From contig CAWAMM010000003.1 in NCBI GenBank assembly GCA_963783145.1, positions 124,001-188,000 of the forward strand: 64,000 nt of DNA. The letters run 5' to 3'. A model generated the notes under the pieces. The model saw only the letters and a list, made by a program, of their open reading frames with translations. It was not told where the DNA came from and did no database searches. The DNA is from DATGKG01 sp963783145 (lineage in GTDB: Bacteria; Desulfobacterota; Binatia; Binatales; Binataceae). Below are positions 7,549 to 16,380 of this stretch, piece after piece. The stretch's first letter is position 1. Every line of letters begins with the position of its first letter. A program made the translations under genes and the position numbers.

Positions 7549-9087
7549 TTGCTTACTAATTGGACAACCCTGCTCGAACGCGCGCGCGAGTCGATCCGTC
7601 GCGACCCCATCGTATGGATCACGACGGCCATTCTCGGCCTGCTCTATCTCGCGACCGCCTCGCGCTACGACACCTTTCGCAACGAGCTCTACTTCATCGT
7701 ATGCGGACGGCATCCGGCGTTCGGCTATGCCGACCTGCCGCCGCTGGTCCCGCTCATCGCCGCGACGACGCAGCTTTTCGGCAACAGCACCTTGCTGCTG
7801 CGCCTGCCGTCGATACTGGCGGCGCTTGCGCTGTTACCGCTGACCGCGGAGTTCGCGCGCCTGCTCGGCGGCGGCCGCAGCGCAGCCTGGATGGCCGCGG
7901 TTGGCGTGGCGCTCGCGCCGATGCTGATCGGCGTGGCCTCGACGCTGGGCACCCCCAGCTTCGAGCCGCTCACCTGGACGCTATGCGCGTATCTGCTGGC
8001 GCGCGCGGCGCTGCGCGGCGAGAACCACGCGCTGATTTGGGCCGGGATCGTCGCGGGCATTGCGATGGAAGCCAAATACGGCATCGCGGGATGGATGATC
8101 GGCCTGGCGCTGGGAATCGGGTTGACCTCCACGCGCCGATTGCTGGCGAAGCGCGAGCTTTGGATCGGGATCGCCGCCGCGGTCATAATCGCCGCGCCAA
8201 GCCTGATCTGGCAACAGCTTCATGGCTGGCCGTTTCGTGAGACGATTCAGTACGCGCGGGAGCATCGCAATTTTACCGGCCCGCCGCTTCGTTTCGAGAT
8301 CCATCAAATCCTCGCGATGAATTTCGTCCTCGCGCCACTTTGGATCGCCGGCATCGTCGCGCCGTTCGTTAGTGCGCGGCTGCGCGAGGCGCGCTTTCTC
8401 GCGATCGCGTTCGTGATCGTTACCGTGACCATCATCGCGTCGCAGGGCAAGGACTACTATCTCGCGGCCGCGTATCCGACGATGTTCGCGGTCGGCGCGG
8501 TAGCATGCGCACAGATTCCGCGTTGGTTGCAGGCCGCATGGCTCGCCTTCGCGATTGCAATGACGGCGATCCTCCTGCCAGTGGTACTGCCGATCCTCAG
8601 TCCACCCGCGCTGGCGAATTATCTGAACCGCACCCATCTACGTCCCGCGCCGGATGAGCGCGAGGCAATCGGTGTCCCGCTCACGCTGGTGCTCTCCGAT
8701 GAGCTCGGATGGCGACCGCTCGAAAAGCAGGTCGCTTCGGTCTATCAAGCATTGCCCGCCGATGAGCGCGCCCGCGCCGCCATCCTGGCGAGGAACTATG
8801 GCGAGGCGGCAGCCATCGACGTCTATGGACGCGCCGACGGATTGCCACCCGCGCTGAGCGGTCAGCTGCAATACTGGCTTTGGGGAACGCGCGGCTATGA
8901 CGGCAGCGTCATCATCGCCGTCGGCTTCGATCCTGAAGGCTGGTCGCGACGATGTGAGCGAAGCGAGGTGGTCGCAAACTTCGGCGGGCCGTATGTGGTG
9001 CCCTACGAGAACGGCGCGATCGTCGTATGCCATGGGCTGCGCGTCCCGCTCGCCGATGTGTGGGATCGATTCCGCCGGATGCATTGA
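7549..9087 (+). CDS. GT39-type (ArnT/PMT-like) membrane glycosyltransferase
   Basis: This 512-residue integral membrane protein has about ten hydrophobic helices over residues 20-350 and a soluble C-terminal part (about 370-512). The first external loop holds SRYDTFRNELYF followed by ADLPPLVPLIA, the acidic-residue region typical of lipid-linked sugar transferases of the PMT_2/GT39 family. These enzymes move a sugar from a polyprenyl phosphate donor to lipid A, proteins or other envelope targets on the outer face of the inner membrane. The start at 7549 is a TTG codon; no ATG fits the frame nearby, so the true start is uncertain. It is divergent from a MarR regulator, with 61 bases between the genes. 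Confidence 0.75.
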   Translation: MLTNWTTLLERARESIRRDPIVWITTAILGLLYLATASRYDTFRNELYFIVCGRHPAFGYADLPPLVPLIAATTQLFGNSTLLLRLPSILAALALLPLTAEFARLLGGGRSAAWMAAVGVALAPMLIGVASTLGTPSFEPLTWTLCAYLLARAALRGENHALIWAGIVAGIAMEAKYGIAGWMIGLALGIGLTSTRRLLAKRELWIGIAAAVIIAAPSLIWQQLHGWPFRETIQYAREHRNFTGPPLRFEIHQILAMNFVLAPLWIAGIVAPFVSARLREARFLAIAFVIVTVTIIASQGKDYYLAAAYPTMFAVGAVACAQIPRWLQAAWLAFAIAMTAILLPVVLPILSPPALANYLNRTHLRPAPDEREAIGVPLTLVLSDELGWRPLEKQVASVYQALPADERARAAILARNYGEAAAIDVYGRADGLPPALSGQLQYWLWGTRGYDGSVIIAVGFDPEGWSRRCERSEVVANFGGPYVVPYENGAIVVCHGLRVPLADVWDRFRRMH

Positions 9088-9565
9088 GCGACCAGGGAAT
9101 CTGCGGATCGCGTGAGCTTATCCGAAGCGCGATCATGACGGATCAACCTGTGCTATCATTTGGTCATGGCGCCCCTGTGGGCGCCGAGGTCGTTTTTGGA
9201 GAGTTGAAGACTTCGTGGAAATGCGATTTTGCATAAACGAACCCACCGCTCGGCAGGATGTCGAGTGCAAAAAACGCAAAAACAAAGCCACTTTATCCGC
9301 CGAATTGCTGGGTTTTTATGGAGGCAGGTGGTGCTCCACCACCGGTCGCGAAGCGCGACCGGCTCTCATCAGTCCGTCACAGTTCTCGCATCGAAGCCAT
9401 CGCGAGAACCGCGCCGGCCAGCTTCTCTCGCAGAAAAGAGCCAGAGAAGCGACAGGAAGAAGAGGCGCAAAAACAAACCCACTAGATAGGTATCGACGCG
9501 ATGTCGGTAAGCCTGGCGATCAGTTGCTCGTTCCAAAGGACAACGCTGGAACATGTCGGATGAGC

Positions 9566-9598
9566 AAAAGAAAGCGGCTACCCTCGATGGGCAGCCGC
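9566..9598 (-). terminator. Intrinsic terminator of the rny operon
   Basis: Reading the minus strand, GCGGCTGCCC pairs with GGGTAGCCGC (9574-9598, one A-C mismatch), followed by a T-rich TTTCTTTT run at 9566-9573. It lies about 60 bases after the rny stop codon. Confidence 0.6.
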
Positions 9599-9619
9599 CT
9601 TCCTTATCTTGCTCTGGTT

Positions 9620-9656
9620 CCCCTTCCCGTGCGGGAAGGGGTTAGGGGTTAGGTCT
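9620..9656. repeat. Dispersed intergenic repeat, copy 1 (hairpin plus GGTTAGGTCTC tail)
   Basis: CCCCTTCCCG and CGGGAAGGGG form a 10-bp hairpin (9620-9629 with 9632-9641), and TTAGGGGTTAGGTCTC follows. The same hairpin-plus-tail pattern recurs around the mobile element near 44.8/49.1 kb, and an inverted copy lies at 44644-44669. Confidence 0.6.
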
Positions 9657-9658
9657 CT

Positions 9659-11233
9659 CTACTTCGCCAGCTCCGTCGCTCTCGTCTCCCTGATAACCGT
9701 GACCCGAATCTGACCCGGATACGTCATGTCAGTTTCGATCTTCTTCGCGACCTCGCGCGCCAACACCAGACTGTCCTCATCGGAAACCTGATTCGGCTCG
9801 ACGATGATGCGCATCTCGCGACCCGCCTGCACCGCGAAACATTTTTCGACTCCCTTGAATGACTTCGCGATCAGCTCGAGGTCCTCAAGGCGCTTCACGT
9901 AGCTCTCGAGCACTTCGCGACGCGCACCGGGACGCGCGCCCGACAGCGCATCGGCGGCGTCGACCAGCGGCGCGAGAATGGTCTCGGCTTTCACTTCCTC
10001 ATGATGCGCCGCGATCGCATTGACGATCTTCGCCGACTCGCCGTACTTGCGCGCGATTTCACCGCCGATCAGTGCATGCGATCCCTCGACCTCATGCGTG
10101 AGCGCCTTGCCGATGTCATGCAGCAAGGCCGCGCGGCGCGCCTGCTTTTCGTTGAGGCCCAACTCGGCCGCCATCGCCCCGCAAATGAATGCCGCCTCGA
10201 TCGAATGCATCAGGACGTTCTGCGCATAGCTGTAGCGATACTTGAGCATCCCGAGCAGCTTGACCAACTCCGGATGGATGCCATGCACCCCGCATTCGAT
10301 GATCGCGCGCTGGCCTGCCTCTTTGATCGATTCCTCTACTTCCTGCTCGGCCTTGCGGATGACTTCCTCGATGCGTCCGGGATGGATGCGTCCATCGGAG
10401 ATCAACCGCTCCAGCCCGACCCGCGCGATCTCGCGCCGAATCGGGTTGTGGCATGAGATGACGATCGATTCGGGCGTATCATCGATGATGATATCGACGC
10501 CGGTCGCCGCTTCGATCGCGCGGATGTTGCGGCCTTCGCGCCCAATGATGCGCCCCTTCATCTCGTCATTGGGGAGCGGAATCACCGCGACGGTACGTTC
10601 GGTAACGAATTCGCCGGCCAGCCGCTCGATTGCGATCGACACGATGCGCTTGGCGCGGCGATCGGCTTCCTCGCGCGCTTCTTCCTCGATCACGCGGATG
10701 TGCTTGGCAGCCTCGGTGCGCGCGTTGCCGGTCATCTCTTCGATGAGCGCGCGCTTGGCTTCCTCGCGGGTGAGGTTTGCGACCTGTTCGAGTTTCGCGC
10801 GCGCCTCGTCGATCAACGCCTGATGTTGCGCCTCCTTGTCGGTAATGTTTTTCTCGCGGGTCCTGACGCCCTGGTCGCGCCGATTGAGATCGGCTTCACG
10901 ACGTTCAAATGCCTCCAGACGTTTTTCGAGCGTGTCCTCGCGCGACTCGATTTTGGTTTCGAGTGCGGTTAATTCCTTGCGCCGTTCGCGTACGTCGCGT
11001 TCGGCTTCCGCGCGCGCTCCGACCAGGATGTCCTTTGCCTTGACCTCCGCTTCTTTAAGGGCCAACTCGCTTTTGCTGCGAGCCTCTCTGATTAGTTCCT
11101 CGGCTTCGGCGCGCGCCGCTCCCGCATCGACGGACGAGGCCGCGGCGTCCTTGCGACGCTGGCCCTGCCCGACGAAGTAGAAGATCGCGGCTCCTATGAC
11201 GAAGCCCAGGATGATCGCCACTGTGAAAATCAC
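9659..11233 (-). CDS. rny: Ribonuclease Y
   Basis: This 524-residue protein matches the usual RNase Y layout and length. It has an N-terminal membrane anchor (VAIILGFVIGAAIFYFVG, residues 4-21), a long charged coiled coil to about residue 205, a KH RNA-binding domain (GRIIGREGRNIRAIE), and an HD phosphohydrolase domain with ALLHDIGKALTHE as the metal-binding HD pair. The enzyme starts decay of many mRNAs by endonucleolytic cuts at the inner membrane. Its start overlaps the stop of the folate gene by four bases, showing translational coupling, and it is the last gene of the ftsY-zapB-zapA-fcl-rny series, ending at a hairpin terminator. Confidence 0.95.
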   Translation of the reverse strand: MIFTVAIILGFVIGAAIFYFVGQGQRRKDAAASSVDAGAARAEAEELIREARSKSELALKEAEVKAKDILVGARAEAERDVRERRKELTALETKIESREDTLEKRLEAFERREADLNRRDQGVRTREKNITDKEAQHQALIDEARAKLEQVANLTREEAKRALIEEMTGNARTEAAKHIRVIEEEAREEADRRAKRIVSIAIERLAGEFVTERTVAVIPLPNDEMKGRIIGREGRNIRAIEAATGVDIIIDDTPESIVISCHNPIRREIARVGLERLISDGRIHPGRIEEVIRKAEQEVEESIKEAGQRAIIECGVHGIHPELVKLLGMLKYRYSYAQNVLMHSIEAAFICGAMAAELGLNEKQARRAALLHDIGKALTHEVEGSHALIGGEIARKYGESAKIVNAIAAHHEEVKAETILAPLVDAADALSGARPGARREVLESYVKRLEDLELIAKSFKGVEKCFAVQAGREMRIIVEPNQVSDEDSLVLAREVAKKIETDMTYPGQIRVTVIRETRATELAK

Positions 11234-11859
11234 CTGGGATAACCTCCTTGAGCCCGAATCCCGCTCTCGCGCCAGATCTCATCCGGCGCGGGATAAATTG
11301 CGGTTTCGGTGACAACGAAATTAAGCCGCCGGTCCCATTCCGCTTGCGGAATGTCGTCCAGCAGCTGAAACGAGTATGCGAGACCCACCGTGATCGCATG
11401 CTGAGGGAGTTCCGCCAGCAGACGATCATAATGACCCCCACCCCGACCCATCCGCTCGCCGCGCATCGTGAACGCCACCCCCGGCACTAGCACCAGGAAT
11501 GGCGGCAGGGATGAGCTATCGATCGCAGGAGTTTGAGGTTCGAGGATTCCATACGCGCCCGGCGCAAGGTCCGAGCGGCTTTCGACTTTGCACAAAGAGA
11601 GCGCGTTGCGCGCGCGGTCGAGACGAGGAAAAAAGACCTCGCGTCCGGTCGCCAGCGCATCAGCGAGGATGGTATCGGTCGAGACTTCGCGACCCAGGGC
11701 CGAGTAGAGAACCACAGCCTTCGAAGCGCGATACGAATCGGTGTGAAGAAATGCAGACTGAACTCGCGAGGACGATGCCTTCGCGAAGCTCGCAGTTAGC
11801 GACTCGCGCGTATCCTGGAGGATCGCACGAAGGTATTTTTTTTCATCCGCCACTGGCAT
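11230..11859 (-). CDS. 5-formyltetrahydrofolate cyclo-ligase
   Basis: The 209-residue protein carries the family's ATP/folate signature GERMGRGGGHYDRLLAEL and the N-terminal basic helix KKYLRAILQDTRESL. It converts 5-formyltetrahydrofolate to methenyltetrahydrofolate with ATP, returning stored folate to one-carbon metabolism in the cytoplasm. It lies after zapA and a 231-base non-coding gap. In many proteobacteria the 6S RNA gene sits exactly between zapA and this gene (ygfA in E. coli). It overlaps rny by four bases. Confidence 0.9.
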   Translation of the reverse strand: MPVADEKKYLRAILQDTRESLTASFAKASSSRVQSAFLHTDSYRASKAVVLYSALGREVSTDTILADALATGREVFFPRLDRARNALSLCKVESRSDLAPGAYGILEPQTPAIDSSSLPPFLVLVPGVAFTMRGERMGRGGGHYDRLLAELPQHAITVGLAYSFQLLDDIPQAEWDRRLNFVVTETAIYPAPDEIWRESGIRAQGGYPR

Positions 11860-11879
11860 TTGCCATGGCGGGCTTGCAG

Positions 11880-12085
11880 GGTCGTTAAGGCGACACTTTG
11901 GCCGGAACGCTCAAGATGATGCTTGAACACCTCCGCAAAGCGCATAAAGCTCCTTCCCGCGCGGGAATTATCCCGGTAAGGAAGCCGAAGTTTGGTTGCC
12001 TGTCAGCTCGAAGCAAAAGTCTCACAGGTGGTATGCTTGCGCGCATCGCGTCGTACCTTATTAAGATCCCCACTACCCCGCCACC
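11880..12085 (-). ncRNA. ssrS: Candidate 6S RNA in the zapA-fcl gap
   Basis: The 231-base gap between zapA and the folate cyclo-ligase gene matches the conserved position and size (about 180-200 bases) of ssrS. Read on the minus strand, it holds nested stems: CCTGT/ACAGG enclosing about 20 bases; CTTCC/GGAAG around the perfect CGGGA-TAAT-TCCCG hairpin; and TTCAAG/CTTGAG. No reading frame of note occupies it. Synteny is the main support. I could not confirm the overall rod with a central bubble, so the ends are approximate. Confidence 0.4.
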
Positions 12086-12090
12086 GGTCC

Positions 12091-12399
12091 CTACTTACTC
12101 CGCGCGTCGCCCGGCTGAAGCACCAGCTTGCCGTCGATCGCGTCGATCAGTCGTTCCTTCATCGCTGTAATCCTGTCGATTAACTCCTGATGCTCCTTTT
12201 TGAGGTGCTCGAGTTCATCGGCAAAATTCAACGCCGCCAGGATCGCGATATTCACCGAACTGACCGTATTGCCATTCGCGCGAAGTTTCCTGATGCGTTC
12301 GTCGACGGTCCCGGCCACAGACTTCACCCACTCGTCGTTGTCGTTGCTGGCGACGGTCAGGTTCTGGCCCATGATTTCGACGCTCACGCCCTTCATCAT
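12091..12399 (-). CDS. zapA: Cell division protein ZapA
   Basis: This 102-residue protein has the ZapA pattern: an N-terminal beta segment (VSVEIMGQNLTVASNDNDEWV), a helix with VDERIRKLR and the NIAILAALNFADEL dimer helix, then a long coiled coil. It cross-links FtsZ filaments at the division ring. It lies 24 bases after a ZapB-like gene and upstream of the probable 6S RNA slot, within the ftsY operon. Either of the first two Met codons could be the start. Confidence 0.88.
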   Translation of the reverse strand: MMKGVSVEIMGQNLTVASNDNDEWVKSVAGTVDERIRKLRANGNTVSSVNIAILAALNFADELEHLKKEHQELIDRITAMKERLIDAIDGKLVLQPGDARSK

Positions 12400-12423
12400 A
12401 CTGCAGCCAATATCAAATATAAC

Positions 12424-12672
12424 CTAAGCGAGGTCGATCCCATCGAAGCGCGCGAGAATTTTCTCAATTCGAGTCTTGATCTCGCTGCGTTCGGTTTCGT
12501 GTTGTTTTCGCTCCTGCTCAAACTGTTTGACCTGCGCGGCGCCTTCGGCGATCTTCTTTTCGCTTTCCGCCAGGCGATGATGCAGTTGTTCGTTTTCCCT
12601 TCGAAGTTGCTGGATCTTGTTGACTGAAGCCTGAATGCGATCGTCAAGCTCTTTAAGGACATCCGTCGCCAT
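12424..12672 (-). CDS. ZapB-like coiled-coil division protein
   Basis: The 82 residues form one continuous coiled coil (LDDRIQASVNKIQQLRRENEQLHHRL and onward) with no other domain, as in ZapB/DUF904 proteins, which act with ZapA to link the Z-ring to the nucleoid terminus region. Its place directly before zapA supports this. Coiled coils are low in information, so the assignment rests partly on context. Confidence 0.7.
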   Translation of the reverse strand: MATDVLKELDDRIQASVNKIQQLRRENEQLHHRLAESEKKIAEGAAQVKQFEQERKQHETERSEIKTRIEKILARFDGIDLA

Positions 12673-12715
12673 CTGAAAACTTAACCTTTAGCTTAAAGTT
12701 TGATTAATTGGCCTG

Positions 12716-14002
12716 TCAAGCTGCATAAGAGCCGCTGGCGGAATCGCCCTCGCCCTCGCCGCTTGCGAACAATGCATCTACGAACTCGCGCGGGTCGAAT
12801 TCGCGCAGATCTTCGATTCCCTCCCCGAGTCCCACGAACCGTACCGGAATGCCGAGTTGTCCCGCGATGCCTACGATTACCCCACCCTTGGCCGTGCTGT
12901 CGAGTTTCGCGAGCACCGCACCGGTAAGTTTCGTGGCTTCGCCGAAGATTTTCGCCTGGCTGAGCGCATTCTGACCAGTGGTCGCATCGAGGACCAGCCA
13001 AACTTCGTGCGGCGCGCCGGGCAGCTCGCGTGCGATGACGCGGCTCATCTTCTTTAACTCTTCCATGAGATTGGTCTTGGTCTGCAGGCGGCCCGCGGTG
13101 TCGATTAGCACGGTGCCGGCTTTGCGCGCGACCGCGGCCTTGACCGCATCGAAAGCGACTGCGGCGGGATCGGACCCCTGCTTCTGCTTGATGATCTCGA
13201 CGCCGGCGCGATCGCACCACACCTCAAGCTGCTCGATGGCAGCGGCGCGGAAGGTATCGCCGGCCGCGACCAGCACCGGCCCGCGAGTTTCTTTGTAGCG
13301 CGCCGCAAGCTTTGCGATCGTGGTGGTTTTGCCCACGCCATTGACGCCCACCAGCATGATGACGAGAGGCACATCGCCGGGGTCGGCCAAGGGCAATTCG
13401 GCCTTTGCGAGGATCGCCGCAATTTCGCCTTTTAGCGAGTCGCGGATGGTATCTGGGCGGCTCTCGTTCTTAAGTTTCGTGCGCAAGGACTCCGTCAACT
13501 TCAAGCTGGTATCGACGCCGACATCGGCACCGATGAGCGCCTCCTCCAGGCCCTCATAAATCTCACTTAGCTTGGCGCTTCCGGTCAGCGCGGTGCGAAT
13601 GCGCGCGAGGAAGCTCTCGCGAGTCTTGCGCAGTCCGAGTCCGAGCCGGGGCGGAGCTTTAGGAGCCTGTGGCGCGGGTGGCGCAAGGATCGGCGGAGGT
13701 GGTGGCGGCGCAATCGCTTCAGGCGGAGGCGGAGCAACTTCCGGTGGAGGCTGAGCGATGACTTCGGGGGGCGCTTCCATTCGCGGAGGCGGCGCCGCGA
13801 CTTCCTCCGGTGGCGGAGCAGCTTCGCGCGGAGCCTCGACAGGCGCGGAGATCTCCTCAACCAGTTCGCGCGGAAGTTCGGGCGGAGCGGGATGGCGCTT
13901 GCGCAAACTCCATTGGATAAGGACCTGGATATAAATCAGCGCGGCACCGCCGGCGATGCCGATGGTGGCGATTATCAGCGTATCGGTTACAGCAGGATTC
14001 AC
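12716..14002 (-). CDS. ftsY: Signal recognition particle receptor FtsY
   Basis: This 428-residue protein has an N-terminal hydrophobic segment (TLIIATIGIAGGAALIYIQV, about residues 8-27), a Pro/Glu-rich linker (about 37-115, with many PPP runs), then the N and G domains. GTPase motifs are clear: G1 GVNGVGKTTTIAKLA, DTFRAAAIEQL, G3 DTAGRL, G4 TKLD and the closing VGLGEGIEDLREF. It docks the SRP-ribosome complex at the membrane for insertion of inner-membrane proteins. The membrane helix makes it a bitopic form, unlike E. coli FtsY. It heads the minus-strand operon with zapB and zapA. Confidence 0.95.
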   Translation of the reverse strand: MNPAVTDTLIIATIGIAGGAALIYIQVLIQWSLRKRHPAPPELPRELVEEISAPVEAPREAAPPPEEVAAPPPRMEAPPEVIAQPPPEVAPPPPEAIAPPPPPPILAPPAPQAPKAPPRLGLGLRKTRESFLARIRTALTGSAKLSEIYEGLEEALIGADVGVDTSLKLTESLRTKLKNESRPDTIRDSLKGEIAAILAKAELPLADPGDVPLVIMLVGVNGVGKTTTIAKLAARYKETRGPVLVAAGDTFRAAAIEQLEVWCDRAGVEIIKQKQGSDPAAVAFDAVKAAVARKAGTVLIDTAGRLQTKTNLMEELKKMSRVIARELPGAPHEVWLVLDATTGQNALSQAKIFGEATKLTGAVLAKLDSTAKGGVIVGIAGQLGIPVRFVGLGEGIEDLREFDPREFVDALFASGEGEGDSASGSYAA

Positions 14003-14154
14003 GTCGAGACCTCAAAGCTGCGCGAGAAATGATGGCGCGAGAACAAGATAACAGCCTCATCCGAGGATCGAAACGCCCGCCAAGGGTGGATGACGCGCGC
14101 GCCGCCTGATATCAGTCGCAGAGATCCTCGCGGCAACCGATAGGAGCGGGAACC

Positions 14155-15036
14155 ATGGACATAGGAATCATGATCGCAGCGACTGCGGAATCCGGAGATA
14201 TTGCGACCATCGCGCGCGAAGTCGAAAACCTCGGCTACGAATCATTCTTCATCCCCGAGCATCCTGTTATTCCGATCGGCTTCAAGACCCCGTTGCCGGG
14301 TGGCGGAGGAGGCACGCTGCCCGAGCACTATGGGCGATGGTTCGATCCCTTCGTCGCGCTCAGTATCGCGGCCGCGGTCACGAGGCGCGTCAAGCTTGGA
14401 ACGGGAATCTGCCTGCTGCCCGAACGCGAACCGATCATTGCCGCGAAGACCATCGCCACCCTCGATGTCATCTCGGGCGGGCGCGTGATCCTGGGCGTCG
14501 GCGCCGGATGGCTTCGCGAAGAGACCGAAGCCCTGGGAACCAATTTCCTGACGCGATGGAAGCGGTTGCGTGAAACCGTCGAGGCTCTCCGAGTTCTATG
14601 GACCGAGGCGGAGGCCAGCTACCAAGGCGAGCTGGTGAAATTTCCGGCCGTGCGATGCGATCCGAAGCCGATTCAGAAGCGGATTCCGATTCTCCTCGGC
14701 GCGCGCGGGCCCAAGGCGATGGAGCGCGTGGTGCGCACCTACGATGGATGGGTTCCGATCGCGGGCCGGCCTGCCAGCTTCAAACGGGACATCGACGCGG
14801 TGAAGAAGCTCGCGAGCGAGCGCGGCCGCAATCCGGACACGCTGCACATCAGCGGATTTGTCGGACCGGGTGAGGACGGCATCTCATCGGAGGATCTGAA
14901 GCTCTATAAGGAGGCCGGGGCGCATCGGCTGGTGCTGTTTTCCCAGGGCGATGCGATCAAAATGGCGGCCGGCCAGACGCTGGAGATCGTTCGCCGCCTC
15001 GCGTCGACCGTCGAGCGCGCGGCGAAATTGAATTAA
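14155..15036 (+). CDS. LLM-class F420-dependent oxidoreductase
   Basis: The 293-residue protein has the TIM-barrel pattern of luciferase-like monooxygenases: an N-terminal MDIGIMIAATAESGDIATIA strand-helix, the DPFVALSIAAAVTRRVKLGTGI strand, KTIATLDVISGGRVILGVGAGW and the RKIP-like QKRIPILLGA. This matches the subgroup annotated as probable F420-dependent enzymes (hydride transfer to or from F420 or flavin). The substrate is unknown. A ribosome binding site (AGGAGCGGGA) is just upstream of the ATG. It lies 65 bases before arsM but need not be functionally linked. Confidence 0.8.
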   Translation: MDIGIMIAATAESGDIATIAREVENLGYESFFIPEHPVIPIGFKTPLPGGGGGTLPEHYGRWFDPFVALSIAAAVTRRVKLGTGICLLPEREPIIAAKTIATLDVISGGRVILGVGAGWLREETEALGTNFLTRWKRLRETVEALRVLWTEAEASYQGELVKFPAVRCDPKPIQKRIPILLGARGPKAMERVVRTYDGWVPIAGRPASFKRDIDAVKKLASERGRNPDTLHISGFVGPGEDGISSEDLKLYKEAGAHRLVLFSQGDAIKMAAGQTLEIVRRLASTVERAAKLN

Positions 15037-15101
15037 AGGACCTTGCGTCTCACTGTTTTAGATAATCAATTGCACATCAATCGCCGGTCCTGTGAGAAAA
15101 A

Positions 15102-15923
15102 ATGGAAGATCAGACATCGATCAAGGAACAAGTTCGCGAGCGCTATGCGCGCGAGGCGCAGCGCGTCCAGCAAAATTCCGGCAAGTCCGGATGCTGCGGC
15201 AAAACCACCACATTTTGCGGCGACCCGATCACCTCGAATCTGTACCAGATCGGCGAAACCGCAACCTTGCCGCCCGATGCGGTGGCGGCCTCGCTCGGAT
15301 GCGGCAATCCCACCGCGCTGGCGGAATTGCAGGCCGGTGAAATCGTGCTCGATCTCGGATCGGGCGGCGGCATCGACGTGCTCTTGTCGGCGCGCCGCGT
15401 TGGCCCCACCGGCAAAGCCTACGGCCTCGACATGACCGACGAGATGCTGGCGCTGGCGCGTGAGAATCAGCGCCAAGCCGGCGTGGCGAACGTCGAGTTC
15501 CTCCAGGGCGAGATCGAAAACATTCCACTGCCCGACAACTCTGTCGATGTGATCATATCGAACTGCGTGATCAATCTTTCCGCCGACAAGGATCGCGTGC
15601 TGCGCGATACGATTCGGGTGCTGAAGCCGGGCGGCCGGTTAGCGATTTCCGACATCGTGGTGCGCGGCGAGATCCCCGCGGCGATTCGCGCGAAGGCCGA
15701 GCTCTGGTCGGGATGTATCGCGGGCGCGCTGGAAGAGTCGGACTATCGCGCAAAGCTCAGGGCGGCCGGGTTTGAAGCGATCGAGGTGGAACCGACGCGG
15801 GTTTTCTCCGCCACACAGACCCGCCAGTTAGTGGAGGAGGCCGGCCTTGACGACGCGACTATCGAGAGTCAGGTCGCGGGCAAGTTCATGAGCGCATTCG
15901 TGCGCGCGAGCAAGCCGCGGTAG
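15102..15923 (+). CDS. arsM: Arsenite S-adenosylmethionine methyltransferase
   Basis: The 273 residues show a class I methyltransferase core with motif I LDLGSGGGIDVLLSARRVG and the family's conserved cysteines: Cys67 (SLGCGNP), Cys155 (ISNCVINL) and Cys205 (WSGCIAGAL), plus an N-terminal Cys31-Cys32 pair and Cys39. The three conserved cysteines hold As(III) while SAM methylates it to mono-, di- and volatile trimethylarsine, which detoxifies arsenic in the cytoplasm. No ars repressor or pump is near, so control is unclear. The family call is firm because all key residues are present. Confidence 0.92.
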   Translation: MEDQTSIKEQVRERYAREAQRVQQNSGKSGCCGKTTTFCGDPITSNLYQIGETATLPPDAVAASLGCGNPTALAELQAGEIVLDLGSGGGIDVLLSARRVGPTGKAYGLDMTDEMLALARENQRQAGVANVEFLQGEIENIPLPDNSVDVIISNCVINLSADKDRVLRDTIRVLKPGGRLAISDIVVRGEIPAAIRAKAELWSGCIAGALEESDYRAKLRAAGFEAIEVEPTRVFSATQTRQLVEEAGLDDATIESQVAGKFMSAFVRASKPR

Positions 15924-15962
15924 GAGCATCCAACCTCGGCTCAGGTGGAGGGGGTGTCTGCG

Positions 15963-16367
15963 ATGGAGCGAAAAAATCGGGGCGTATTGCTGACCATCCT
16001 CGCCATCGGCCTGGCGTTGATGGCGGTCTCGAACTTTTTAAAGCCGTTCAAGATGAGCTCCAACGTCGGGTTCGTGTTCTTCGGCATGAAGTTGAGCGGC
16101 GCGGCCAACGCGATTATCGCGCCGCTATTCGGGATTGTGCTCGCGGTGCTTGTCTATGGAATCTGGACGATGAAGCGGTTCGCCGTGCCAATCGCATATT
16201 GTTACGCCGCATATGTGATCCTGAACCTGCTGATGTTCACCCTGCGCAGTTATGGTACGCCCGCGATGCCGCCGGTGGGCCCCTGGATCGTCTACATCGC
16301 GGTCGCGGTGGGCTTCTCTTCAGGAGCCGCGGTCATCCTGACTCAGCGCAAAGCCGAGCTGGCGTAA
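15963..16367 (+). CDS. Small four-helix membrane protein, unknown
   Basis: About 134 residues with four hydrophobic helices (roughly 8-28, 40-65, 75-98, 105-128) and short polar links. I do not recognise the family. The start at 15963 is preferred over an upstream GTG because GGAGGGGG sits seven bases before it. It follows arsM by 39 bases on the same strand and may be cotranscribed. It converges on the PEP carboxylase-like gene, whose stop is 13 bases away. Confidence 0.6.
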   Translation: MERKNRGVLLTILAIGLALMAVSNFLKPFKMSSNVGFVFFGMKLSGAANAIIAPLFGIVLAVLVYGIWTMKRFAVPIAYCYAAYVILNLLMFTLRSYGTPAMPPVGPWIVYIAVAVGFSSGAAVILTQRKAELA

Positions 16368-16380
16368 CCATCAGTGGTCG

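Larger units (their letters stand above)
9088..9658. other. Gene-free interval rich in hairpins and dispersed repeats
   Basis: Frames here are short and of biased composition, and I see no gene. The interval holds GGTGG/CCACC (9327-9340), a perfect 9-bp hairpin at 9342-9362, an 8-bp hairpin at 9382-9409 followed by CGCGCCGG (also seen after the hairpin at 49149-49179), CAAAAACAAACCCAC at 9468-9482, the rny terminator and the CCCCTTCCC repeat at 9620-9656. It looks like a landing strip for short interspersed repeats. Confidence 0.5.

Noticed and set aside
9215..9652. Several overlapping 70-145-codon frames between the GT39 gene and rny
   Set aside because: They run through hairpins and dispersed repeats, have no ribosome binding site or motif, and overlap each other.
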